Assembly (NCBI RefSeq): GCF_021018805.1
Contig: NC_086254.1
Location: 27,589,300 to 27,653,299, forward strand
DNA length: 64,000 bases
DNA from: Prinia subflava
Taxonomy: Eukaryota; Chordata; Aves; Passeriformes; Cisticolidae
Reading direction: 5' to 3'
Shown here: positions 21,961 through 32,300 of the stretch, one piece after another
Position numbering within the stretch: the first letter of the stretch is position 1
Layout: every line of letters starts with the position of its first letter
Made by a program: the position numbers and the translations under genes
The notes under the pieces: generated by a model
What the model was told of the DNA's origin: nothing
The model's database searches: none
The model's input: the letters and a program-made list of their open reading frames with translations, nothing else

Positions 21961-22559
21961 ATACAGAATAGATCCTTGCAGGAGGCTTTTTTGGCAGGGA
22001 GCACTGAAGGCCTTGAATCAATTTCACTTTTCCAGCGTGGTTGTTTAATGTATTGATACCAGCTGGAAAAAAAAAAAAAAAAAAGGAAAAATAAAAAGGA
22101 ATCAATGTTACTTTTATTTGTCCTGAGCTGAAGCCTTTTGGTTCTGTTCTTTGTGACACTGATACCATGCAGCGTGTGGCTATTGTCCCACCTTCGCCAG
22201 GAAAAGCAAAGGCTGTTAACGCGAAACAAGGCGGGTTTTTTGTCCATAATACTTCCCGCTTTTGCAAAGGCTTAAAAGGTTTTGTAGGAAGAGAAACGTC
22301 CATCCATCCACGGCTGCATGGCTTAGCTGGTTGTTCTAGAGGTGCTGGGACGATGCTGCAGAGCTGCTGGGACTCCAGCTCGGGCATCCCCCGTGGCTCG
22401 GGTGCACCCCCGGAGCTGAGCACGGAGCAAGGGCTCTGCCAGCTCCTCTGAGGATCTGCTGTAAAAACAGCACAGGGACCTCCTGCCATGCTCGGGCAGG
22501 TCCTCTGGACCAGCCCTGTGAGGGACCCGTGCTGCACTGAACCTTCACCCTGCGCATCC

Positions 22560-22800
22560 TGAGCAGCATCACAGGAGGGTCTGCCCTGCCTTGGAGCGAG
22601 TGCCAGAGGAGAGGGAGCCCCAGCAGGGCTCGGCTGAGCCGGGCAGGGCTGGCAGCACGGAGCAGCCCATCCCCACCCTGCAGGGAGCGGGATGGGGCCG
22701 GGAGGAGCTGGGGGATGCCCGCAGTTCGGGTTAGGCGGCGGGAGCGCGCAGGCTGCGGAGCCGGGGCCGCGCAGCGCTCCAGAAGCGCTCCCAAAAGACA
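22560..22800. promoter_or_regulatory. Small CpG-rich patch
   Basis: GC-rich sequence with frequent CpG ends abruptly at about 22800, where AT-rich DNA (TTAATTGTTACTTAAG) begins. AGCGCT occurs at about 22773, 22784 and 22800. It could be a short promoter or GC-rich exon-free DNA; no splice-supported frame is visible. Confidence 0.3.
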
Positions 22801-24059
22801 GCGCTGTTAATTGTTACTTAAGCAATGAAGCTGTTTCAGATGGCCTGGGGTGAAGCAGCGGCGGTGGAAGGTGTCTCGCTGCCGGAGTGAGAAGTGGTGT
22901 CGTTGGGGCCCGTCCTTACTGGGAAACTTTTACTGGGAGTGTGAAAGAAAGCTGCGGGCAGCCCCAGAACCACTGGTGTGACCTGTGAGAACCCGGGAGA
23001 GAAACAGGAGATTCCAGCCCAGAGTGAGCATGCAGAGGGAAAACAAATCCCTCTTGGGTTGAGCCAATTTTCCAGACAAAACCGAGCAGGACTGGGATGG
23101 GTTGGATCTCCCTGGATTGCCAGGCATTCCTGTTGAGCCACTGTGCCTTTTCCAGCCCCAGAGGAGGAACCTTTCCCTGCCTTGCTCCCATCTCAGCCCT
23201 GCCCAGGCCACGCTTCCTCTGCCCCCCATCCCGTGTGACACAGATGTCCGTGCACCAACAGAAGATGACACAAATGAGCACAGAGAGAGGGGATGTGCTC
23301 GGTGAGCATTGCCAGTTCTCCTGGGAAAAGGAAAGGCTGGACTTCACAAACTCTTAGTGATGTTAAAGCACAAATCCCACTGATTTACACTCTCAGAGTG
23401 TTTTTTGTTAGGATTTACCCCAGATGAAGAGGAGACTGATAATGCAGCAGTTAACTGTGGTGAAACAGGAGGAGGGTTTTGAGCAGAGTTTCACTTGCTG
23501 AAGATCTGCCCTAAAGAGTTAGTCTTGGGTTTAAAAGGCAGATGCTGGAGGGCAGCTTTCTGCCCTGCAAGTTACTGAGGCAGAGAGGGTAAAACACATC
23601 CCTAAAATAAATCTGCGTGCATGGCAAGGTGTCTGTTCATCTCCCTGATTAGAAATTCAAGCTGTCTGATATTACTGTAGCGAGTCCTGAGGAACAGGAC
23701 TGGGAAACACAGTCACTGCTTATAATGAAGTGCTGCAGTGTAAACCTAATCTTCATTTAGAGCAATTTCTGAAAGACAAAGAAAAATCCACCTGACGAGG
23801 TGTCTCTGAACCGTGCGGTGCACCTACAAATCAAAGCCCCACGTCCCAAAACTTAGCTGGGAAGAGGAAATAAATGGCAGGGGGGAGGCTGAGCAGGGGG
23901 AGGCTGCCCTGCAGGAGCATCCCTGGGCAGGATGGGGCCAGGGAGGATGAAAAGTGAGGAGCATCACAGCCCCCCTGGCTCGCTCTGCCACGCACACGCG
24001 ATGCACGCCTGACCCTCAGCATCCCCTCGCTCCCCTTCCTCCCCCCTCGGCTCATAAAT

Positions 24060-24300
24060 CAGAGCAGAATTAATTCAGGCGCCGCGTTTTATTTGATAAA
24101 CGTCAAAATATGTAAATACCGGGCTCTCTTCCTACAGTCGCTAAAACAAATGGAAAACACATTTATTAGCATAGAGATGAGTTTAATCAAATCAGCGGCG
24201 AGTACAAATTAGCCACAGGAAACGTAATGAGCTGGGAATTAATTAGCAGCATAATGGTAATAACTTTGCCTGCTGATTACCTTGCGGCCATGGCTCTCCC
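24060..24300. promoter_or_regulatory. AT-rich block with retained CpGs, candidate enhancer
   Basis: The palindrome GAATTAATTC (24067-24076) is followed directly by GGCGCCGCG, then by GATAAACGTC, CAAATGG, TTATTAGCAT, CAAATCAGCGGCGAG, AAATTAGCCAC and GGAATTAATTAGCAGC (24234-24249). AT-rich homeodomain-like cores mixed with unspoiled CpGs and no repeats is the usual appearance of conserved developmental enhancers. Conservation was not tested. Confidence 0.35.
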
Positions 24301-24396
24301 CCAGGGCTTTCCATGGGTTCTCCAACAGCTGATCTTTTCTGTTGCAGGAGCCCCTGAACTGGAACAGCATGGCCGGCAGCTCCCGTGCAACAGACT

Positions 24397-24444
24397 GGAG
24401 GAAGGGAGGGAGGGAGGGAGAGAGGGAGGGAGGGGGAAGAAAAG
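24397..24444 (+). repeat. 48-base purine tract, (GGGA)n
   Basis: All 48 bases are G or A, mostly GGGAGGGA units. It ends 20 bases before the large pyrimidine tract, so the two are in opposite strand polarity and can pair with each other. Confidence 0.95.
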
Positions 24445-24463
24445 CCATGTGAAAGATCCACCG

Positions 24464-25038
24464 CCTTCCCCTTCCCCTTCCCCTTCCCTTTCCCCTTCCC
24501 CTTCTCCTTCCCCTCTTCCCTTTCCCCTTCCCCTTCCCCTCTTCCCCTTCCCCTTCCCCTCTTTCCCTTTCCCCTTCCCCTTCCCCTCTTCCCCTTCCCC
24601 TTCCCCTTCCCCTCTCCCTCTTCCCCTCTTCCCCTTCCCCTTCCCCTTCCCCTCTCCCTCTTCCCCTCTTCCCCTCTTCCCCTCTTCCCCTTCCCCTTCC
24701 CCTTCCCCTTCCCCTTCCCCTCTCCCTCTTCCCCTCTTCCCCTCTTCCCCTCTTCCCCTCTTCCTCTCTTCCCCTTCCCCTTCCCCTCTTCCCCTCTTCC
24801 CTTTCCCCTCTTTCCCTTCCCCTCTCCCTCTTCCCCTCTTCCCCTCTTCCCCTCTTCCCCTCTTCCCCTCTTCCCCTCTTCCCCTCTTCCCCTCTTCCCC
24901 TCTTCCCCTCTTCCCCTCTTCCCCTTCCCCTTCCCCTCTTCCCCTTCCCCTTCCCCTTCCCGTCTTCCCCTCTTCCCCTTCCCCTTCCCCTTCCCCTTCC
25001 CCTTCCCCTTCCCCTTCCCCTTCCCTTTCCCCTTCCCC
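24464..25038 (+). repeat. 575-base pyrimidine minisatellite (CCCCTT / CCCCTCTT)
   Basis: Only one purine (G at 24962) breaks the 575-base run of C and T. It mixes TTCCCC hexamers with TTCCCCTC octamers; 24830-24925 is almost pure octamer. A marker CCTCTCCCTC recurs at 24611, 24651, 24719 and 24821, showing repeated duplication of longer blocks. The minus strand is GGGGAA-rich and should form G-quadruplexes; mirror symmetry also allows triplex DNA. The 250-316-codon frames through it are artefacts. Confidence 0.97.
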
Positions 25039-25579
25039 AGCCCGTGTCTCTGCCCGGTGCTCCCGGTCTGTCCAGCCGGGCTGAGCGCTCCCTGCGCTCC
25101 CTGGGGATGCTCTCACGGCTGCTGGGCTGGGTGAGGTGTCTGGGTCACCTTTCCCAACCAAATGTTCCCTCCTGGGCCGAGCACATTTCAGAGCAGCCAC
25201 CCGCACCCCGGGTTTATTCCAGTGCATCCTGCTGCGGGGGGTGGTGCTGGGTCTGCCCTGTCCGAAAATAAATACCGGTTCTGGGGAGAGGCTGAATTTC
25301 CTTGGGAAGGGCAGGAGCAGGCTGACCCCGGAGACTCAGCTGGCTGTTTTGAGGAGCTGATGTTGCATGAGAAAGGGACAATTGGTGCTCCAGGGGCTTT
25401 GTAAAGTGCTGGGCTTGTAAATTAACTGTTTGACATCAACGGTGATGGAGAGCAGTGCGGGGCAGGGGATGCACGGAGGAAGGGGCAGTTTCTCTTGATT
25501 TATTTGTATTCCTTCTGCAATGCCTCTTCTCCTAACACCTGAGCAGTCCAAAATAACTTGCACTGAGCCTTTCAGTGCT

Positions 25580-25665
25580 GGAGCTAAAAGCACTTCATAA
25601 GCCTTAATGAATCAAGCTGTGCAACAGCCCTGTGAGAAATTATTATTCCCAGTGGTGTGGAAGGT
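25580..25665 (+). mobile_element. Possible ancient MIR/L2-type fragment
   Basis: The order AAGCACTTCATAAG, TTAATGAATCA, CAACAGCCCTGTGAG, AATTATTATTCCCA, then GGAAGGTTAAGG follows the 3' part of mammalian-type MIR/L2 elements (cttactcatttaatc, caacaaccctgtgagg, attattatcccc, gaggttaag). Spacing fits but identity is low, as expected for a repeat older than the bird-mammal split. Confidence 0.45.
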
Positions 25666-25773
25666 TAAGGGAAAAATGCTCCTGTTTGGGGGCCTCCATT
25701 TAGATGCTCCAGTCCATCTTCATGTACCTTCACACAGCAACCTCCCAGGCAAGTGACTGAGTCAAAACTGGAG

Positions 25774-25813
25774 AAGTTAAAAAGAAAAAAAGAAGTTAAA
25801 AAAAAAAAAAAAG
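25774..25813 (+). repeat. A-rich tract with duplicated GAAGTTAAA
   Basis: GAAGTTAAAA appears twice around A-runs of 6 to 15 bases. Simple low-complexity DNA. Confidence 0.85.
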
Positions 25814-28577
25814 TCAGGCCATGCACTGAAGTGCTCTAACAGCGATCTGTGGGAAATTAAGTGAGCACCTAAGTTCAAAATGTAATGTAAAGTGATTTCT
25901 GGAAATTATATGGATGGTGGAAAATGGGAATCCTTCTTCCAGGTCTCTGGTACCTGCAGAGTCACTGTCTTGTCCTTAAGCAGAAAGAAGCTTCAGATCT
26001 GTTCTTTGAAGCTGAGAGATCCAAGTAAAATCCATCATTGACCTCTGGGTGCAAAATTAAGCAAGTGGGCATACAAATCCTTGCTTGGACACCCAAGATA
26101 AAGTTTTCCAAGTTTTCCTCTGCACTGCTTTTCCCAGACTTTTCTGGGAATAGGTATTCACCATTGCCTTTCATTGCAATATTAGCTCATTGCTTTCACC
26201 AACATCTCCCTAATAAATTTGGTGAAACCTACCCATGCCAACAGTGCTGACAGCAATGCCTCACCTCAGTGAGCTGACTGGGAGAAGAATTTGACAGTTG
26301 TCCCTGGAAAATCTCACAGATCCCTCCAAAACCAAGTCAGAGGAGAGCAAATGAGTCCTGCTACACTCTGGATCAGAACTGCCTTCATGCAGGAACTGAA
26401 ATGGGTATTTAAAAGTCCCAAGATAGGGCAACAAACTGAAATTCAGACTCCGTGGGATGTTTGGTGATGTGTGAACTTTTGTGGGACTGTTTGCTCCTTA
26501 TGGAGAAGCACAGACAGAATTTCAACAGAGTGACTGAAGCCTGATCTGCAGAGGTGCAGAGAGAAGGGATGTTTGCACTGATACTTCCAGCATTTTTTCA
26601 GACTTTCTCCTTTCAGCAGGCAGTGCTGACTGCCCTGCTAGAGGCTGGGCTCAGCCTTCCTGCTGCTTGTTGGGCTTGTACCCAGAGCTGAAGGCTCTCA
26701 AAGCCTGAGGGGCACTGTGGGCTGTGCAAGAGCTGCCACCCACTCTCAAAGGGCATTTCTGGGATGCCCCTCTCTGGAGATCCAACCCTGCAGAGTCAGG
26801 GCAACCTGGGACTGACCTCAGATCAAAGATGGGTGGCTTCAGTTAAAGATGCTTCATTTTTTCACTCCTTTTATTGCCTCTGATCTTTCTTTTTTTCCAA
26901 GGGAGCTTGTGTAAGTTGACACAATAGATTAAACCGCGAGTCGCAGTTGAAGAATCCTGTGTTTTATTATCAGGGATAAATAATATCTCCCCCAGAGGAA
27001 AATGGGAGAACACAAGGTCACCCAGCATGCCCAGAGAGGAGCCTGAATAGAAGCTGTAAGTTGCTCCAGCCTCCTGTGCAGCCTGAGCTTCGTTCTGAAG
27101 GCAGAGGGGTTTATTCTTCAAAGTACCACTTTCCTTTGCTACCTGCAGACAAATAGGTTCCTCTAAGATGCTTTCCACGAGCTGATTTTTGATTCATGAA
27201 AGCCTGAACCAACACTGATCATAAGAGAATCGACAGTGATCATAAAATATGAAAGGTTTTTAAGAAGGACTCTACATCATACTGAGGTCTGCAGCAGGAT
27301 TTCTGCTTCAGAGCCAGAGGGACCAAATGCATCCCTGGTTTATTGATGAAAATGTGGAAGTGAAAGCAGTGAAAGCAGAATTTTGCCCCTGTATATTCAA
27401 GGCTACCTAATGCCACAGAAGCTTTTAGGAAATCTACCACTTTAAGCATAAACACAAAACAATTTTGTTCTCATGCAATTTTCTTGCCAATGCTTTTTCT
27501 TAAAAATCTGTACGGCTGTCATATAAAATATGCCTGGGTTTGTTCTAATTTAGATTACGCATATTTGTCCTCAGTGAGTGATTGATTAAGTGCTCTGATC
27601 TTGACTGCTATGTTAGCAGCAGGGTATCTGTGCAAGAGGATTGGGAAGCTCATTGGATAAATGGCAGAGATGAAATCTTAGCTGTTACAGATCTGGGTTT
27701 CTTGTTCACAGCCAAGGCAAATGCTGTCTTCTGTGCAATAACAAACATGCTTTGTAATGTGTTCCAGGACAGTGCTGAGCCTGACTTTGTTTCCCTGTGG
27801 AGGGGCTTTAAGCTGTCACAATACCGTGGCACCAAACTCTTCGTGTCACAGCTCTCACTGCAAAGAGGGCGTTTCTGAGTTCACTGGATCAGTTGTGATT
27901 TACGCTGATGTAACTCAAAACAAAATGTGTCTCGCTGACATCTGCCGAGCTGCTCAGATAAAACCAACACATAAGCAGAATCAGGATAAAAATAAGGCCT
28001 CTCTGTGCAACTGAGCTCATTCAAAGCAGCAAGAATGGCTTAGCAGGGCTGACCAAAATGGAAAACCTCCTGCAGGGGTTGGTTGCCCTGTCAATCTCAC
28101 TTTACCATCCCTGACCCTGAGCTGGGAGCAAATACATTGCTACCCACAGGAGCTGGGAGATACTTTCTTGTTTATTTGTATAATCTTAGTACTAAGATTT
28201 GTATAATCTTCTGTACTTCTTACAGGAAATTATGTCAATTTATGTTTTATCATCTTTTAATTTGTTTGTGTTTATGAGCTAGAATGGACACAACTAAAGG
28301 TACCTGAAAACACCAACTTGAACATATAAATATATTTTATTTTTCTTTAGTGTATCTTCATTTCTACACTGGTCTATTGCATTGTCTTTGCAACACCATA
28401 GCACTAAATGGTTTGGTAGCAAAACAGGCAATTATGAAAAGAAAGGAGGATTTTTTTCTCTCCTTTTCTCTTTCTGAATAATTTCTCTGACCTTCTCGGA
28501 GGTGTAGAGATAACTTCCAAGACCATCAGAATAAATAGGTTGTTTACTGTGATGCTTTCAGCCTTGGGGAGAAAAAA

Positions 28578-28799
28578 GAAGATAAAGAATAAAGAAAAGA
28601 AAATCCTTATACCCACTGTCTTCCAAAAGGAGACAGATGAGGTGTGAACTCTAGAGAAAATATTCCAAAATCTGAGCCTGATGCTGAAGAAGATAAAGAA
28701 TAAAGAGAAGAAAATCCTTATACCCACTGTCTTCCAAAAGGAGACAGATGAGGTGTGAACTCTGGAGAAAATATTGCAAAATCTGAGCCTGATGCTGTC
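28578..28799 (+). repeat. Tandem duplication, two copies of 111 bp
   Basis: Copy 1 starts at 28578 and copy 2 at 28689 with the same opening GAAGATAAAGAATAAAG. Only about three substitutions separate them (AAAG/GAAG near the start, CTAGAG/CTGGAG, TTCC/TTGC), so the event is fairly recent. The period is a multiple of three, which is why a minus-strand open frame also repeats 37 residues; that frame is not otherwise gene-like. Confidence 0.93.
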
Positions 28800-28969
28800 A
28801 CAGTAAAGCAGAATAAAACAGAAGGAAGCCAAACAAAAAGGCGGCGACCCCAGGGGGACTCAGCACCCTCCTTATCATGGACTTGGGGGGGAAAAAAGGG
28901 GCAGGTTGCAGAAATACCAAAACAAGGAGATCCATCTTGGAACAAACCCTGTCCCAGCCTGATTTCCCA

Positions 28970-29310
28970 GGATCGGGGTATCGTGTTCGCAGTTTTTCGC
29001 GGCAGAGGCAGGGGCAGCATCTCCGGTGACTGCGGAGCGCTCCCGGCGCCAGCGCAGCCCTTTCCCGGGATAAGCACGGGCTGCAGCCGCGGGGGGAAGC
29101 GCTAAGCCGTGCTAATGATGCTGTGTTATCAGCAGGCTCTAATGCTGCCTGGGATGGATGTCACCGCCGTGGATGCTCCCGCAGATCAGTCGGTAATTAC
29201 ACTTGGATCCAGAGTAATTACGCTGAGACCTGCACTCTGTTTTAGCAGACAGAAATAACCACGCACTCGCCTGGTCCCACACGTAGCACTTGTGATGTAA
29301 TTTAATAGCC
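28970..29310. promoter_or_regulatory. CpG-rich patch plus homeodomain palindromes
   Basis: CpGs are frequent at 28970-29110 (TTTTTCGCGGCAG, TGCGGAGCGCTCCCGGCGCC). Immediately right, AT-rich DNA carries two perfect GTAATTAC palindromes at 29193-29200 and 29214-29221, spaced 21 bases, about two helical turns. TGATGTAATTTAAT follows near 29291. This could be a small promoter with an adjoining enhancer. No exon is visible. Confidence 0.4.
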
Positions 29311-32300
29311 AGCTACTAACACGAGAGTAAAGAGGCATTTCTCTCATATTCGTGCCCTTTTAAATTAAACATTGTTTTTTTTCCCTGTGAAAGGAGCACT
29401 GTACCATTGGTCTCCTTCTCCCACCCAAGCGCCCTCCTCTTTTCCTGACAAAAATGAAATACACCGAAGGAAAATAAATATTTATGAGCTCCTCCTGGGG
29501 TGTGATTGTTTTGATGCAGGCCTTGCTCTGGCTTCACTCTCTGCCCTATTTAAAATTTCCTCAGAGAAAAGCCGTGCCTCTAAAGGCTGGAGGAAGATGA
29601 GGGTGAATTTTGTGGTGTGTGGGAGCAGAAGGACCAACCTCCCTTCTGGAGCTTTTCCAGGTCACATTTGCCAGGTTGTTTCCTCTTTAACCTCCCAACA
29701 TTAAGCACCTGGACAGCTGTAGCACTGCATTAAACACCTATTTTTGACGAGGAGCTCAGAGGCGAGGGAGGCAGCCGGGTGCCCAGAACCTTCCCTGGAC
29801 TGCAGCTCTGCTTCCCAACCATCCATCTGCAAAGCACGCAGCCCTTTTCTCACGTAGAATCCTCCTGTGCATTTCCAAATCAGCCAGGACTCTGCAAATA
29901 TTCTCCTCCCTTCAGGGTGAGGAGCTTACTTTGGTTGGGGAAAGAAAGAGTTTACTGTGATCTCTTTCTTTTGGCAGTCTGGGTAATCATTGCTCATAAT
30001 AATGCCATCCCAGATGTTGAAACATCTCCTGTATTAATTTTACCCAGAAGATAATTTCCCTTAGAAATCATGTGCAAATCCCCTGTTCTAATTTAAGAAT
30101 TAATTCAGTACACTAAATCTTAGCACTTCATCCTAGAAATGTTTTGCAGTGTCTGTTAACCCTTTGCAACAACAACAACCAGCCCAAATGTGGGATGTAG
30201 AGATATAACTAAGCCTTGTCTCTCATACCAAGCTCTTTTTGAGGCCAGTACCCAATATTTTAAAGCCTGGACCCCCAGAGCCTACCTGCTTGAGTGACTT
30301 CCTTCTCCCCAGAGAATCACAAACATGAATTAATTTTTTGTTGCAATTATGGGGGGGCAGATGCACCAGTGCTCCCAGACACCCCACTGCAGTGGTGCCA
30401 GGGACTGTGATCCCACCACCATCGGGGCTTTGACAGATGCTAGGAATGAAATTAGGATGGTTCCACAGTTAACAAGACATGGAGGAAAAAGAGGAGCTGA
30501 ATGGTTTGGCTGAACCTGTGTGAGAGATGTATGGGGGAGCTGGAACACCTCACACTCCTTTGGAGTGCTGGATGTGGGTCAGTGGTGCCCGACCACCTCC
30601 CCCTTCCTGGGTGGGCTCAGGCACACAAAAGTTCACACCAGTGCTACTACACAAAAGTACTGCTAGTGTGATCTGCTTCATGCCTTTGCTGGGCTTTCTT
30701 CATTTAATTTGTAAAGGAAACTGTGTCAGACTCCAGACTGGGCATTTTCCTGCCCTGCCACGTTGTGACAATCTTAAAGCATCACAGCCTTTATCCTGAA
30801 AGTCTTTGGCTGCCGTTGAAAAGAGTAAAGAAAATAAAGAGGCCAAATCTCTGAATTTCCCCAGCTATGTGAGATCAGAGTGCAGTCCAGCATGCCTTTT
30901 GTGGAGCAGGATGCTCCAAAAAAAGATCTCCTGGTTCCTGGCAGAACAAGATGACTTTATTCCATCCCAGTGATAATACCCAGCTAACTGCTCCATGCAA
31001 CCTGAGGTCACATTTGGGACTCCACTGGTTTTACTGGGGGTGGTTGTGCTTGCACAAGCAGCACCTCGTGCACTTTGCAGAGCAGAGGGCCAGCCAAGGA
31101 CCTGCTCCAAAGAGGATTTGTTTGGAATCAGCTTTGATAATTATCATAAGGTGATAATAGGTGATTAGTGCCAGGGTAATCCTGCACCTCCACCACCACC
31201 TCCTAAACTCCCAGGTGCTTTACTGAGACTGTGCAGCAGCTTGGCCTCAGAGGAGAGGAAGGATGCAATCCCCAAAAATAATCTTTTCTCTTTCATTTCA
31301 ATAAGATAGACTGGGGAAATATTGCTGTGTCCTTCTGGTCCTTAATCAAAGGAGGCTGCATTTGTGCCACCCTGAATTTCAGCACACTGACAACTGCAGG
31401 GTGCATCTGCTGGCCCAGCAGCCCAAGCTCCTGCATTGGTTGTTATTCCTCCTGATGAATTCACTTGGGGGATCTGCTCCTTGAATGGCCTCAGGTCAGG
31501 ACAAATGGAAAATGCATCACACGTGACATGCTGGGAGTCCCAGAAACGTCTTCAGATATGTCCATAGGCAGTGGGATAAAGCTCTTCCTTTACCTCACAG
31601 TTGTGTGGAATTTCCTTCTAGAAACCTGTTTTTGCATCAGCAATGGGTATTTGCAGTGAAATATTGGAGTTTCCTGTATTCACTATGTATTGAAATATAA
31701 CAAGCTAAAATCATAGCTTTGTTCTAATTTTGATTAGTGGGGGACATGAGAAAAAAGACTCAATATCAAATCTGAAGTATTTAGAAAGCCTTTCTATAAA
31801 AGAAACAGAACTTGAAGTGTTGTCCTGATGGGAAAGCTAGCAGCAGTTTTCCAACAAAATTTTTTCTTTTTCAGAAACTTGATCCCAAAAAGGAACAATT
31901 TGTGGTGTCTGAGCCCCTGGTCCTGCCACGAACCATGTACTGACTGGTTCTGTGGGAGTTTTCTTCTTTCTTCTGCAAGAGAGACACAGAGTTTAGTGTT
32001 ATTTAGTGAACTGTCACAAGACAAGGCCCAGCTATTCTCACCCAACCCACTGATCTTTCTGGAAGACTTTATATATGATTTGTTTTGCTGTTTTCATTTG
32101 CTTTGCTGATCTCCTCAGCTACTGGGTGCTACAGTCTCATTCAGGCTGTTTTATATTCATTTTGAAGGAGCAGAACTCTGTTTGCAGACACATTTTGCAG
32201 TTCAGATCAGGGTGCACAAGTTGTGGTCCCACCAAGAGTTTCCCAAATGTGTAGGATGCAGGAAGCTGATGTGTGGATGAGCTGATACAATCAAGGTTCA

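Larger units (their letters stand above)
19852..24396. other. Unique DNA with scattered enhancer-like patches
   Basis: No supported gene. A 26-base duplication lies at 20882-20925. Candidate regulatory patches are 20450-20540 (CTGATTAG, CATTAACATGCAT), 21780-21960 and 24060-24300. A(18) lies at 22067-22084. A GC-rich stretch with many CpGs spans about 22560-22800 and contains three AGCGCT palindromes in 35 bases; it may be a weak CpG island, but no exon is visible. Confidence 0.5.
25039..28577. other. Unique non-coding DNA with old repeat traces
   Basis: No supported gene. The section contains an ancient MIR/CORE-like fragment (25580-25665) and an A-rich tract (25774-25813). The rest is AT-rich. 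A 12-base palindrome CTTAGTACTAAG (28186-28197) is flanked by two copies of TTTGTATAATCTT. Confidence 0.55.

Noticed and set aside
21812..22537. Minus-strand frame of 241 codons
   Set aside because: It contains poly-Phe from the A18 run, has no domain and no splice context; likely chance.
24227..25227. Open frames of 249-316 codons on both strands
   Set aside because: They run through the pyrimidine minisatellite and read as Pro/Ser/Leu/Phe or Glu/Gly/Arg/Lys repeats.
28404..28832. Minus-strand frame with a repeated 37-residue block
   Set aside because: The repeat simply reflects the 111-bp DNA duplication; composition is Phe/Ile-rich from A/G-rich DNA and not gene-like.
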